Positions 26,135-33,260 of a stretch of DNA of 64,000 nucleotides are shown here, piece after piece (position 1 is the stretch's first letter; each line of letters opens with the position of its first letter). This DNA is from Helicobacter sp. (lineage in GTDB: Bacteria > Campylobacterota > Campylobacteria > Campylobacterales > Helicobacteraceae): contig NZ_JAAVGY010000056.1 in assembly GCF_014799995.1 (NCBI RefSeq), positions 1-64,000 of the forward strand, read 5' to 3'. The notes beneath the pieces were generated by a model, which was not told the DNA's origin, did no database searches, and saw only the letters and a list, made by a program, of their open reading frames with translations. The translations under genes were made by a program, and so were the position numbers.

Positions 26135-26220
26135 TAGAGTTAGAATCTCTTATGCTAGAGATTCTATGCTTTGGATTGATAGGTTTTGCCGTGTGGCTAT
26201 ATGGGAGAAAATTCCGATAA
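26131..26220 (+). CDS. 29-residue putative membrane peptide
   Basis: An ATG overlapping the upstream stop (ATGA) opens a 29-codon frame. An acidic start is followed by one hydrophobic helix (ILCFGLIGFAVWLYG) and a basic end (RKFR), typical of a small single-pass protein. GGAG lies about 5 bases upstream. Coupling to the EF-hand gene is likely if it is real. No family can be assigned. Confidence 0.45.
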   Translation: MIELESLMLEILCFGLIGFAVWLYGRKFR

Positions 26221-26259
26221 ATAGAGCTTTCTCTTTGCCTTGCAATTTCTAGTTTTCCC

Positions 26260-26287
26260 TTGCGCAAGATTCTATTTAGAATCTCGC
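26260..26287. repeat. palindromic repeat between convergent genes
   Basis: AGATTCTA-TT-TAGAATCT is a perfect 8-bp stem flanked by TTGCG/CGCAA with a two-base bulge. It uses the same TTGCG/CTCGCAA words as the dispersed repeats and could act as a bidirectional terminator between the plus-strand gene and the minus-strand cyclophilin. Confidence 0.5.
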
Positions 26288-26315
26288 AATGTTGCAAGCA
26301 TTCTTGCTTAAAATA

Positions 26316-26804
26316 TTATTCTTTAGAAATTGTAATGCTTAGAATCTTATCTCCTTGTTTGATAGAATCCAATACCGCTAGACTTGCTTTGTCGTTTGGG
26401 AGAATGTGCCCAAATACCGTGTGTTCGCCATCAAGATGAGGTTGGGGTGCAAAGCAAATAAAAAACTGACTTCCGCCTGTGTTGCGTCCCGCGTGTGCCA
26501 TAGAAATCGTGCCTTTAAAGTGTTTGTGTGGATTGTTTTCTAGTTCGCATTTGATACAATAGCCCGGTCCGCCGCGCCCACTTCCTTCAGGGCAGCCACC
26601 TTGTGCGACAAATCCTGCAATCACACGATGAAAATTAAGATTATTGTAGAATCCGCTTCGGGCAAGACTTGCAAAGTTCGCGACAGTGTTTGGAGCTTCT
26701 TGTGGAAAAAGCTTTAATTTCATTTCTCCCTTTTCTGTGGAAATTGTTGCGTATTGCATTGCGTCAAGATCTTCTTGTGTAGGATTAAATTCTTTTAATT
26801 CCAT
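26316..26804 (-). CDS. cyclophilin-type peptidyl-prolyl cis-trans isomerase
   Basis: A 162-residue cytoplasmic cyclophilin that isomerises X-Pro bonds. Motifs are NLNFHRVIAGFVAQGG with the catalytic arginine, GTISMAHAGRNTGGSQFFIC, and HLDGEHTVFGHI. It has no signal peptide, so it is the cytosolic form. AAGGA lies before the ATG. It is divergent from the protein at 26882. Confidence 0.92.
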   Translation of the reverse strand: MELKEFNPTQEDLDAMQYATISTEKGEMKLKLFPQEAPNTVANFASLARSGFYNNLNFHRVIAGFVAQGGCPEGSGRGGPGYCIKCELENNPHKHFKGTISMAHAGRNTGGSQFFICFAPQPHLDGEHTVFGHILPNDKASLAVLDSIKQGDKILSITISKE

Positions 26805-26881
26805 TTTTGAATCCTTAAAGTAGTAAAATTAAAGTTTTTATTGTAGTATTTTAAGTATTAAAAGTTGCAAAAAGGGCAAAA

Positions 26882-27616
26882 ATGGCAAAACTGATTTTGA
26901 TAGCATTCTTAGCACTAAGTGCCTATGCAAAATATCCAGTGTGGTTACAAAATAGCGTCAAAGTGGTTGCAGAATTTAAAAAACCCAACCAACATATCTC
27001 TAGTTTTATTGAGGGTTATGGTCTTGTGATAAATGATAATTTGGTGCTTACAAGTGCTAAAGTTGTCTTGGATAAAGAAAAAGCAGAGGATATTACACTT
27101 TATCATACAGAGGTTTTGGGACAGCCTATTGCTTGTCTAAGCCACGCTAAGATTTTGGCATTAGATGATAATTTGGATTTGGCAGTGCTTGAAGTGGAGC
27201 AATTCACGGATATTTATTGTAATATTCTACCCACGCCAAATTTTAGAGAATTGGGCTTTAAAAAAAGTTATTTGAATCTTTTGTATGAGCCTTTTAGAAT
27301 CCCTTTGAGAGAAGATTTAAGTATTTCTTATTTTAGTGAGCAGGATTGGTCGGAATTTTTACGCAGTAGAATCACACTGAAAGATTTTTTGGCACTCTCT
27401 GAAGAGACGAAAGAAGCAATGCTTGGAATGCCCTTGTTTATAGAGAATGAGTTTTTAGGATTGAAAGTCAAAGAATTTCCCAATGCGCAAAGCGAGAGTT
27501 TAAAAATCGGAATCCTTACACATCAAGAGATTTTGGAATTTTTATGCAGGTTACAAAAAGAAACTTTGGTTTTTAGGGGCAAAGAGGATATTAAAAAGTT
27601 TTGTGTGCAGCATTAA
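26882..27616 (+). CDS. secreted trypsin-like pseudoprotease (predicted inactive)
   Basis: A 244-residue protein with a cleavable signal peptide (LILIAFLALSAYA). The body follows the trypsin/DegP fold order: YGLVINDNLVLTSAKVV matches the region holding the catalytic His, but the His position is Lys (TSAKVV where family members have TNAHVV). DDNLDLAVLEV matches the Asp region, and MLGMPLFIENEFLGLKV matches the GNSGGPLF region without the catalytic Ser. I infer a periplasmic binding or scaffold protein rather than an enzyme. It stands alone between divergent and convergent neighbours. Confidence 0.65.
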   Translation: MAKLILIAFLALSAYAKYPVWLQNSVKVVAEFKKPNQHISSFIEGYGLVINDNLVLTSAKVVLDKEKAEDITLYHTEVLGQPIACLSHAKILALDDNLDLAVLEVEQFTDIYCNILPTPNFRELGFKKSYLNLLYEPFRIPLREDLSISYFSEQDWSEFLRSRITLKDFLALSEETKEAMLGMPLFIENEFLGLKVKEFPNAQSESLKIGILTHQEILEFLCRLQKETLVFRGKEDIKKFCVQH

Positions 27617-27641
27617 TTTATCTTGTGATGGATTGAATCTA

Positions 27642-28235
27642 TCAAGAGTATTCAAAGATTGCTTCATAAAGAATCCCTAATGCGAGCGCAAAGAGGCAAA
27701 GCCCAGAGAGTTTAGAAAGCTTATTGATAGATTCAGAGAGAAACAACCGAAACATGCTTCCTCCGAGTGCGTAAGTTGTCAGTGCGATAAATTCTAAAAT
27801 CACCATAATGCTTGCGAGGGTAAAAAGATTGGATTTTGCCAAAAAAGGTGGGAGGAGTGCGAGAAAAAATATATAGGCTTTGGGATTGGAAATAGAGACA
27901 ATGAATCCTTGAAGGATAAGTGAGATTCTGTCTTTTTTCTCGCAATGCTGTTCTTGTAGTGTTATCTTTTGAGTAGAGAATCTCCAAGCAAGATAAATCA
28001 AAAATAGGGCACTTAGCACCTGAAAGATTCTAAAAGCAAGGGAATAGGATAAAATGAAGTTTGCCCCATAACCACAGAGCATAACTACAAGTGTAAATCC
28101 ACAAAGCGAACCAAACATCATCAATAAAGTTTTTTTGAATCCTACGCTAAGCCCAAGAGAGAGTGCGAGATTCATAGTAACGCCGGGTAGAAAGGACACG
28201 GAGGCAAAAGTCGTGATAAACAAAAGATAATCCAT
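27642..28235 (-). CDS. LysE/RhtB-family amino acid exporter
   Basis: A 197-residue inner-membrane protein with about six hydrophobic helices. The N-terminal SFLPGVTMNLALSLGLSVGFKK is typical of LysE/RhtB exporters (PGP-like first loop), and ISNPKAYIFFLALLPPF is the conserved NPKxxLFF region. The family exports amino acids such as homoserine, threonine or lysine; the substrate is not predictable. A C7 tract lies about 45-50 bases before its start. Confidence 0.85.
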   Translation of the reverse strand: MDYLLFITTFASVSFLPGVTMNLALSLGLSVGFKKTLLMMFGSLCGFTLVVMLCGYGANFILSYSLAFRIFQVLSALFLIYLAWRFSTQKITLQEQHCEKKDRISLILQGFIVSISNPKAYIFFLALLPPFLAKSNLFTLASIMVILEFIALTTYALGGSMFRLFLSESINKLSKLSGLCLFALALGILYEAIFEYS

Positions 28236-28280
28236 TGACTACATTTTATAGTTTTTATGATTAGGAATCGTTGAAGTTAT

Positions 28281-28287
28281 CCCCCCC
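28281..28287. repeat. C7 homopolymer upstream of the LysE-family gene
   Basis: Seven consecutive C on the plus strand (G7 for the transcript) lie in the gap between the NTF2-like gene and the lysE-like start. The length is borderline for slippage-driven phase variation. Confidence 0.4.
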
Positions 28288-28305
28288 TCACCCTCAATGC
28301 TTTTA

Positions 28306-28785
28306 CTAATGCGCTTGATAAACCTTTGAGACGATTTTCCATTCTCCATTGCTTTTGAATAGTTGGTGTAAATCCGTGAAGTTTAATCCGTGCCAATTTT
28401 CCATTATCACACGCACACTTGCGATACTCTCATCAACATAAAGCACATCAATGTGTGTTTTGCAGTCTTTCGCTTCTCCGCTTGTTTCAAGTCCTTTGTA
28501 GAGATTGTCTATACCTCCACTCACGATACTGCCGTCTTTGTCTGTGCCGTGCATTAGAGCATTTTGAGTAAAGGCACGTTTGGCTATTTCGCTTTTGCCT
28601 TTGTTTGCACCCTCTAGGTAAAAATTAATCACCTTGATAATAGCTTCGTATTCACTGACTTTTGTCATTTTTTCTCCTTTAATTTTATGATAATTCGCAA
28701 AGCAATGTGTTGTGCCACCAAGAACCAACACGCCCGCAATTTGCACAGAAGTTTTTAAAAACTTTCTGCGTTGGTAGTTTTGCAT
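28306..28785 (-). CDS. Tat-exported NTF2-like (lumazine-binding-type) protein
   Basis: A 159-residue protein with a twin-arginine leader (QRRKFLKTSVQIAG) and a mature NTF2-like fold. YEAIIKVINFYLEGANKG, RAFTQNALMHGTDKDG and DLHQLFKSNGEWKIVSKVYQ resemble the putative lumazine-binding/SnoaL-type family. Such proteins bind small ligands or act as isomerase-like enzymes; the role here is unknown. It follows mdaB by 1 base, so they form an operon. The leader matches that of the CMD-family protein at 23662-24543. Confidence 0.75.
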   Translation of the reverse strand: MQNYQRRKFLKTSVQIAGVLVLGGTTHCFANYHKIKGEKMTKVSEYEAIIKVINFYLEGANKGKSEIAKRAFTQNALMHGTDKDGSIVSGGIDNLYKGLETSGEAKDCKTHIDVLYVDESIASVRVIMENWHGLNFTDLHQLFKSNGEWKIVSKVYQAH

Positions 28786-28786
28786 T

Positions 28787-29383
28787 TTAGCTCCTTAAGT
28801 CGTGCCCAAATACTTTGTGTAAATGTGCCTTGTAATCCGCAATATAATGTTCTACTTGAGGATTTTTAACCACATCATAACAAGTAAAGCTTGGCAATGC
28901 AGACATTCCTATAAATTCGTGTGCCTTGTGCAAATGCAGATTCACTCCATCTATGCCGATTCCTCCAAAAAATTCGTTTTTGTCATTAAATGCGTCTAGC
29001 GGAGCATTCCAAGTGGTACTTAAGAGATATTTTTTGTTTTTTAGTAATCCGCCTGTGCCATAGTTTTTGGTAGGATTGTCTCTGTGTCGTCCATCGCCTG
29101 TGATGAATTGAGATGCTCCAGCCATAAAGACTTTATCAATATATTCTTTGACAATCCAAGGTTCGCCCATCCACCAGCCCGGAAACTGCCATATAAGGCA
29201 ATCAGATTGGAGAATCTTTGCGATTTCTTGTGTTTCATCATAACCTTTGTCAATTTGTGTTTCTAGCACATTAAAGCCTAAGGATTCTAAAGTCCCTTTT
29301 GCGGTGGCTATCAAAGTCGCACTTAGTCTGCCTTCAGAATTATAGAATGGTTTGCTGCCATTGAGTAGTAAAATCGTTTGCAT
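28787..29383 (-). CDS. mdaB: NAD(P)H quinone reductase, MdaB-like
   Basis: A 198-residue flavodoxin-fold oxidoreductase of the MdaB/NQO type that reduces quinones by two electrons and protects against oxidative stress. Visible are LLLNGSKPFYNSEGRL at the start, DCLIWQFPGWWMGEPWIVKE with the flavin-binding aromatic residues, and STTWNAPLDAFNDKNEFFGG. The ATG at 29383 has TAGGAG before it; an upstream GTG-type extension is unneeded. It is divergent from hxlR, with a TATAAT box and an inverted repeat between them, so redox-responsive control by HxlR is likely. Confidence 0.85.
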   Translation of the reverse strand: MQTILLLNGSKPFYNSEGRLSATLIATAKGTLESLGFNVLETQIDKGYDETQEIAKILQSDCLIWQFPGWWMGEPWIVKEYIDKVFMAGASQFITGDGRHRDNPTKNYGTGGLLKNKKYLLSTTWNAPLDAFNDKNEFFGGIGIDGVNLHLHKAHEFIGMSALPSFTCYDVVKNPQVEHYIADYKAHLHKVFGHDLRS

Positions 29384-29410
29384 TTTTACTCCTATTACAT
29401 TGATTAAACT

Positions 29411-29430
29411 CTTGCGCAAAAGTTCGCAAG
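29411..29430. promoter_or_regulatory. inverted repeat in the mdaB leader
   Basis: CTTGCG-N8-CGCAAG lies between the minus-strand TATAAT and the mdaB ATG. It may be an operator or a leader hairpin; the same CTTGCG/CGCAAG words also occur in the dispersed repeats. Confidence 0.4.
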
Positions 29431-29431
29431 A

Positions 29432-29437
29432 ATTATA
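29432..29437 (-). promoter_or_regulatory. TATAAT -10 box for mdaB
   Basis: A perfect TATAAT on the minus strand (ACTTATAATTC), 49 bases upstream of the mdaB ATG. Confidence 0.45.
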
Positions 29438-29482
29438 AGTTAAACTTTTTAAAAGTGCAATACGGAAAATTTCGTGCGATAC

Positions 29483-29500
29483 ATACTCAAAAGAGAGTAT
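29483..29500. promoter_or_regulatory. palindromic operator overlapping the hxlR promoter
   Basis: ATACTC-AAAAGA-GAGTAT is a perfect 6-bp inverted repeat with a 6-base spacer that overlaps the hxlR -10 box. HxlR-family dimers bind such palindromes and usually repress their own and the divergent gene; this role is inferred. Confidence 0.55.
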
Positions 29501-29503
29501 AAT
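29498..29503 (+). promoter_or_regulatory. TATAAT -10 box for hxlR
   Basis: A perfect TATAAT sharing three bases with the palindrome's right arm, 32 bases before the hxlR ATG. Confidence 0.5.
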
Positions 29504-29534
29504 AAAACTTCAAATAATCTTTTAGGAGATAGGA

Positions 29535-29879
29535 ATGTCAAATACTTGTCCTACACAAATTTCGTGTGATTTATGTTTTGAGGATTCGCCCTTTGCCTAT
29601 ACGCTTTCACTCATAGCGGGGAAGTATAAAATGAGCATTTTGTATTGTCTCTTTCGCTTTGAAGTAGTGCGTTATAATGAGCTCAAACGTTACTTGTCTG
29701 GAATCTCTTTTAAGACACTGACAAATGCCTTGAAAGAACTTGAAAGCGATAAGCTAATAGAACGCAAAGAATATCCCCAAATCCCACCAAAAGTAGAATA
29801 TCGTCTCTCCAAAAAGGGAAAATCTCTGATTCCGATTTTAGATTCTATGTGTGAATGGGGCAAGGAAAACAAAGAATAA
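29535..29879 (+). CDS. HxlR-family winged-helix regulator
   Basis: A 114-residue cytoplasmic transcription factor. The winged-helix core has LIAGKYKMSILYCLFRFEVV, LKRYLSGISFKTLTNALKEL (recognition helix) and RKEYPQIPPKVEYRLSKKG (wing). Cysteines near the N-terminus (CPTQISCDLCF) could sense electrophiles or oxidants, as in several HxlR members such as YodB; that is inferred. It is divergent from mdaB and overlies an operator-like palindrome. AGGAG precedes the ATG. Confidence 0.88.
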   Translation: MSNTCPTQISCDLCFEDSPFAYTLSLIAGKYKMSILYCLFRFEVVRYNELKRYLSGISFKTLTNALKELESDKLIERKEYPQIPPKVEYRLSKKGKSLIPILDSMCEWGKENKE

Positions 29880-29919
29880 TTCCTAGAGAATAAAAAGCAA
29901 AAATTAACTTGCTTAAAAG

Positions 29920-29925
29920 TATAAT
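29920..29925 (+). promoter_or_regulatory. TATAAT -10 box for pyrG
   Basis: AAAAGTATAATTATA contains a perfect TATAAT, 26 bases before the pyrG ATG at 29952. Confidence 0.5.
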
Positions 29926-29951
29926 TATATCTTTAATTTTAGAGGTTGATA

Positions 29952-31613
29952 ATGTCCAAATTTGAAACAAAATATATCTTTGTAACCGGTGGCGTTTTAA
30001 GTTCATTAGGCAAAGGAATCACTTCATCATCTATTGCAACTTTGTTAAAAAATTCTGGCTTTGAAGTTGGAATCTTAAAGATTGACCCTTATATTAATGT
30101 AGACCCGGGCACGATGAGCCCCTTAGAACACGGTGAAGTGTTTGTAACGCACGATGGGGCAGAGACAGATTTGGACATCGGACATTATGAACGTTTCTTG
30201 AATATGAATTTTTCTTCTAAAAACAACTTCACCACGGGGCAAGTTTATCTAAGCGTGATTGATAGGGAGCGCAAAGGCGGTTATTTGGGGAAAACGATTC
30301 AAGTTATTCCCCATATTGTAGATGAGATTAAACGTAGAATCTCTCTTGCGGGCGAAGGGAAAGAAATCTTAGTCGTTGAGCTTGGAGGCACGGTTGGAGA
30401 TATTGAGGGCTTGCCTTTTTTGGAAGCAATGCGTGAAATGAAGCACGAATATGGCATTGAACGCGTGATTAGTCTGCATGTAACTTTAATCCCACTAATT
30501 CGCGCCGCAGGTGAGCTCAAGACAAAGCCGACACAACATAGCGTGCAGGAATTACGGCGAATCGGAATCACACCACAAATCATTATTGCACGTACCGAGA
30601 AAGAGATTCCAAAAGAGCTCAAAAACAAGCTTTCTATGAGTTGCGATGTGGATTATGATTGCGTGATAATGGCGCAAGATGCTAAAAGCATTTATCAAAT
30701 GCCTTTGAATTTTTTAAAAGAGGGCGTGTTAGTTCCGATTGCTAGATTCTTAAAATTGCCTGAATTTAAGCCTGATATGAAAGAATGGGATTTGCTAGTC
30801 AAGCAGATTTTAGCACCGCAAGAGGAAGTAACGATTGCATTTGTGGGTAAATATTTAACCTTAAAAGAATCTTACAAATCTTTGATAGAAGCTTTGATTC
30901 ACGCCGGCGCAAATTTAGATACGAAAGTCAATATCCAATGGATTGATAGCGAAGAGTTAGAGAAAAATGAGGAATCCTTGAAAAGTCTAAAATATGTCAA
31001 TGGAATCCTAGTTCCCGGAGGCTTTGGCGAACGTGGAATCGTGGGTAAAATGAAAGCAATTGAGTTTGCGAGAGAAAACAAGATTCCATTTCTTGGAATT
31101 TGCTTAGGCTTGCAATTAGCAATCTTGGAATTTTGTCGCAATGTGCTTGGGATTGAAGATGCGGATTCTATGGAGTTTAACCCAGAAACGAAAAATCCTG
31201 CAATTTATTTGATTGAAAATTTCATTGACCAAAATGGCAAAAAGCAAATCCGCACACACACTTCGCCTATGGGTGGCACAATGCGACTAGGAGAGTATGA
31301 ATGCTGCACGAAAGAGGGCAGTAAGCTAAGAGCCGCCTATGGGGGACAAGAAATCATTAAAGAGCGACATCGTCATCGTTACGAAGCCAATCCAAAATAT
31401 CGCTCCAAACTAGAATCGCAAGGTATGATAGTGAGCGGCGAGAGTAATGGACTTATTGAAGCGATTGAATTAAAAGAGCACCCGTGGTTTGTCGCGGTGC
31501 AGTTTCACCCAGAATTTACTTCACGTCTGCAAGCACCCAATTTGGTAATTTTAGAATTTATCAAGCAGTCTTTGGCTTATAGTAAAAATTGCACCCTTAA
31601 AGATTCTCTTTGA
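29952..31613 (+). CDS. pyrG: CTP synthase
   Basis: A 553-residue enzyme converting UTP, ATP and glutamine into CTP. The N-terminal synthase domain starts with TKYIFVTGGVLSSLGKGITS and the conserved KIDPYINVDPGTMSPLEHGE. The C-terminal glutamine amidotransferase has LVPGGFGERGIVGK, PFLGICLGLQLA with the nucleophile cysteine, and VAVQFHPEFTSR. ATG at 29952 is preferred to the TTG two codons upstream. Its stop overlaps the recJ start, so the two genes are coupled. Confidence 0.95.
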   Translation: MSKFETKYIFVTGGVLSSLGKGITSSSIATLLKNSGFEVGILKIDPYINVDPGTMSPLEHGEVFVTHDGAETDLDIGHYERFLNMNFSSKNNFTTGQVYLSVIDRERKGGYLGKTIQVIPHIVDEIKRRISLAGEGKEILVVELGGTVGDIEGLPFLEAMREMKHEYGIERVISLHVTLIPLIRAAGELKTKPTQHSVQELRRIGITPQIIIARTEKEIPKELKNKLSMSCDVDYDCVIMAQDAKSIYQMPLNFLKEGVLVPIARFLKLPEFKPDMKEWDLLVKQILAPQEEVTIAFVGKYLTLKESYKSLIEALIHAGANLDTKVNIQWIDSEELEKNEESLKSLKYVNGILVPGGFGERGIVGKMKAIEFARENKIPFLGICLGLQLAILEFCRNVLGIEDADSMEFNPETKNPAIYLIENFIDQNGKKQIRTHTSPMGGTMRLGEYECCTKEGSKLRAAYGGQEIIKERHRHRYEANPKYRSKLESQGMIVSGESNGLIEAIELKEHPWFVAVQFHPEFTSRLQAPNLVILEFIKQSLAYSKNCTLKDSL

Positions 31614-33193
31614 TTCCGCATTTGGATTTGCTTGATATTCAAGCAATAGAAGCGAAGCTTGCACAACGTTTTGCAGAAGATACAATTGTAAGCCTAAAAG
31701 ACTTGCCATTGCCCAAGTGCCTTGAAAATCTACCTAAAATTGCCCAAAGAATCGCAGAGGCAATCAGACAAAACAAAAGAATCGTAGTTGTGGGGGATTA
31801 TGATGTAGATGGGGTAGTCTCTTGTGCGATTCTCTATGAATTTTTTAAGAAACTCCACTATCCAATAAAGGTTGAGATTCCTAATCGTTTTTTAGATGGT
31901 TATGGCTTATCCGCCTCCGTCATTTCGCGTTTGGATTGCGAGATGATTATCACGGTGGATAATGGAATCAATGCGATAGAAGCAGCGGAAATTTGCAGAG
32001 AAAGGGGCATTGAACTCATCATCACAGACCATCATACACCCCAAGAGGAATTGCCTCAAGCATTGATTTGTAATCCGAAGCTATCTAGTGAGTTTCCAGA
32101 GCCAGAAATCTGCGGGGCTTGTGTGGCGTGGTATCTCTGTGCTGCATTAAAAAATGAAATGCAATCCAATGTGTCAATGGTGGAGTTTTTAGATTTGCTT
32201 GCCCTTGCGATTGTAAGTGATGTAATGCCATTGCGTGGAATCAATCGTGTGCTTCTCAAAAAAGGCTTGGAAGTTTTGCGTCAAAGCAAAAGAATCGCAC
32301 TGCTTGGGCTCAAAGAACATTTTTCAAAGTATAATTTAGACGCACAACTGATTAGCTATTATATTGCGCCTTTATTAAATTGTGCAGGCAGAATGGAAAA
32401 CGCACTCTTGGCATATCATTTTTTGATTGCGGATAATTTTGCAGAGTCTAAACAACTCCTTAAGAAATTATTGGACTTGAATGCTAAGCGCAAGACTTTA
32501 CAAAATACCATTTATGAAGAGGCAAAGGCAATGTTTTGCGCACAAGAGAATCATCAGAATTTGCCTTTTGTTTTGGTATTTCATCAATCTTGGCACGAGG
32601 GAATCATTGGAATTATTGCCGCACGATTGAGTGAGGAATTTCTAAAGCCAAGCATTGTTTTGACTTTAAAGGACGGAATCCTAAAGGGGAGTATGCGTTC
32701 TATTAATGTAGATTGTATGCAGGTTTTAGAGGCTAGCAAAGAATATTTGATAGCCTTTGGGGGACATATTGGTGCGGCAGGATTGAGTTTGGGTTTAGAA
32801 AATTTAGAAAACTTCAAACAACGATTAATGAAGCTTGAATACCAGCAAACGATTCCTGCGCAGGAATCTTATTTTAAAGAGGTGCTTGGGAGATTGCCTT
32901 TGGATTTGATTGATGTGCCATTTTTTCAAAGAATCCAAAATTTTGAACCTTTTGGGCAAGGCAATGCGTTGCCCAAATTCTATACAGAAGCATTGATTAT
33001 AGAAGTGCGTTATTTTGGCGCAGGGCATAGCAGTGTGAGACTGCAAGAAAATCAAAGCAAGCAAAATGCCTTAGTGTTTTTTCAAGATTTACGAGAGAGT
33101 GTAGGAAAGAAAATCGGCTGTATTTATTCTTTACAATGGGATAAATATAATCATAATGTAGTTTTGAATCTTGAACATTATGAGTTTTTATGA
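31610..33193 (+). CDS. recJ: single-strand DNA exonuclease RecJ
   Basis: A 527-residue DHH-family 5'-3' ssDNA exonuclease acting in recombination and mismatch repair. Motifs are VGDYDVDGVVS near residues 60-70, ITVDNGINAIEAAE, IITDHHTPQEELP with the DHH triad, NPKLS, and the DHHA1 segment GGHIGAAGLSLG. The best start is a TTG overlapping the pyrG stop (TTGA); no ATG precedes the conserved region. The C-terminal OB-like part is present, so it is full length for the epsilon family. Confidence 0.88.
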   Translation: MIPHLDLLDIQAIEAKLAQRFAEDTIVSLKDLPLPKCLENLPKIAQRIAEAIRQNKRIVVVGDYDVDGVVSCAILYEFFKKLHYPIKVEIPNRFLDGYGLSASVISRLDCEMIITVDNGINAIEAAEICRERGIELIITDHHTPQEELPQALICNPKLSSEFPEPEICGACVAWYLCAALKNEMQSNVSMVEFLDLLALAIVSDVMPLRGINRVLLKKGLEVLRQSKRIALLGLKEHFSKYNLDAQLISYYIAPLLNCAGRMENALLAYHFLIADNFAESKQLLKKLLDLNAKRKTLQNTIYEEAKAMFCAQENHQNLPFVLVFHQSWHEGIIGIIAARLSEEFLKPSIVLTLKDGILKGSMRSINVDCMQVLEASKEYLIAFGGHIGAAGLSLGLENLENFKQRLMKLEYQQTIPAQESYFKEVLGRLPLDLIDVPFFQRIQNFEPFGQGNALPKFYTEALIIEVRYFGAGHSSVRLQENQSKQNALVFFQDLRESVGKKIGCIYSLQWDKYNHNVVLNLEHYEFL

Positions 33194-33260
33194 TTTGCAA
33201 GGCAAGTTGCAGAAAATTCATAAGTCTCTACTCTTGCCCCTCATTTATTCCGCTAGAATC

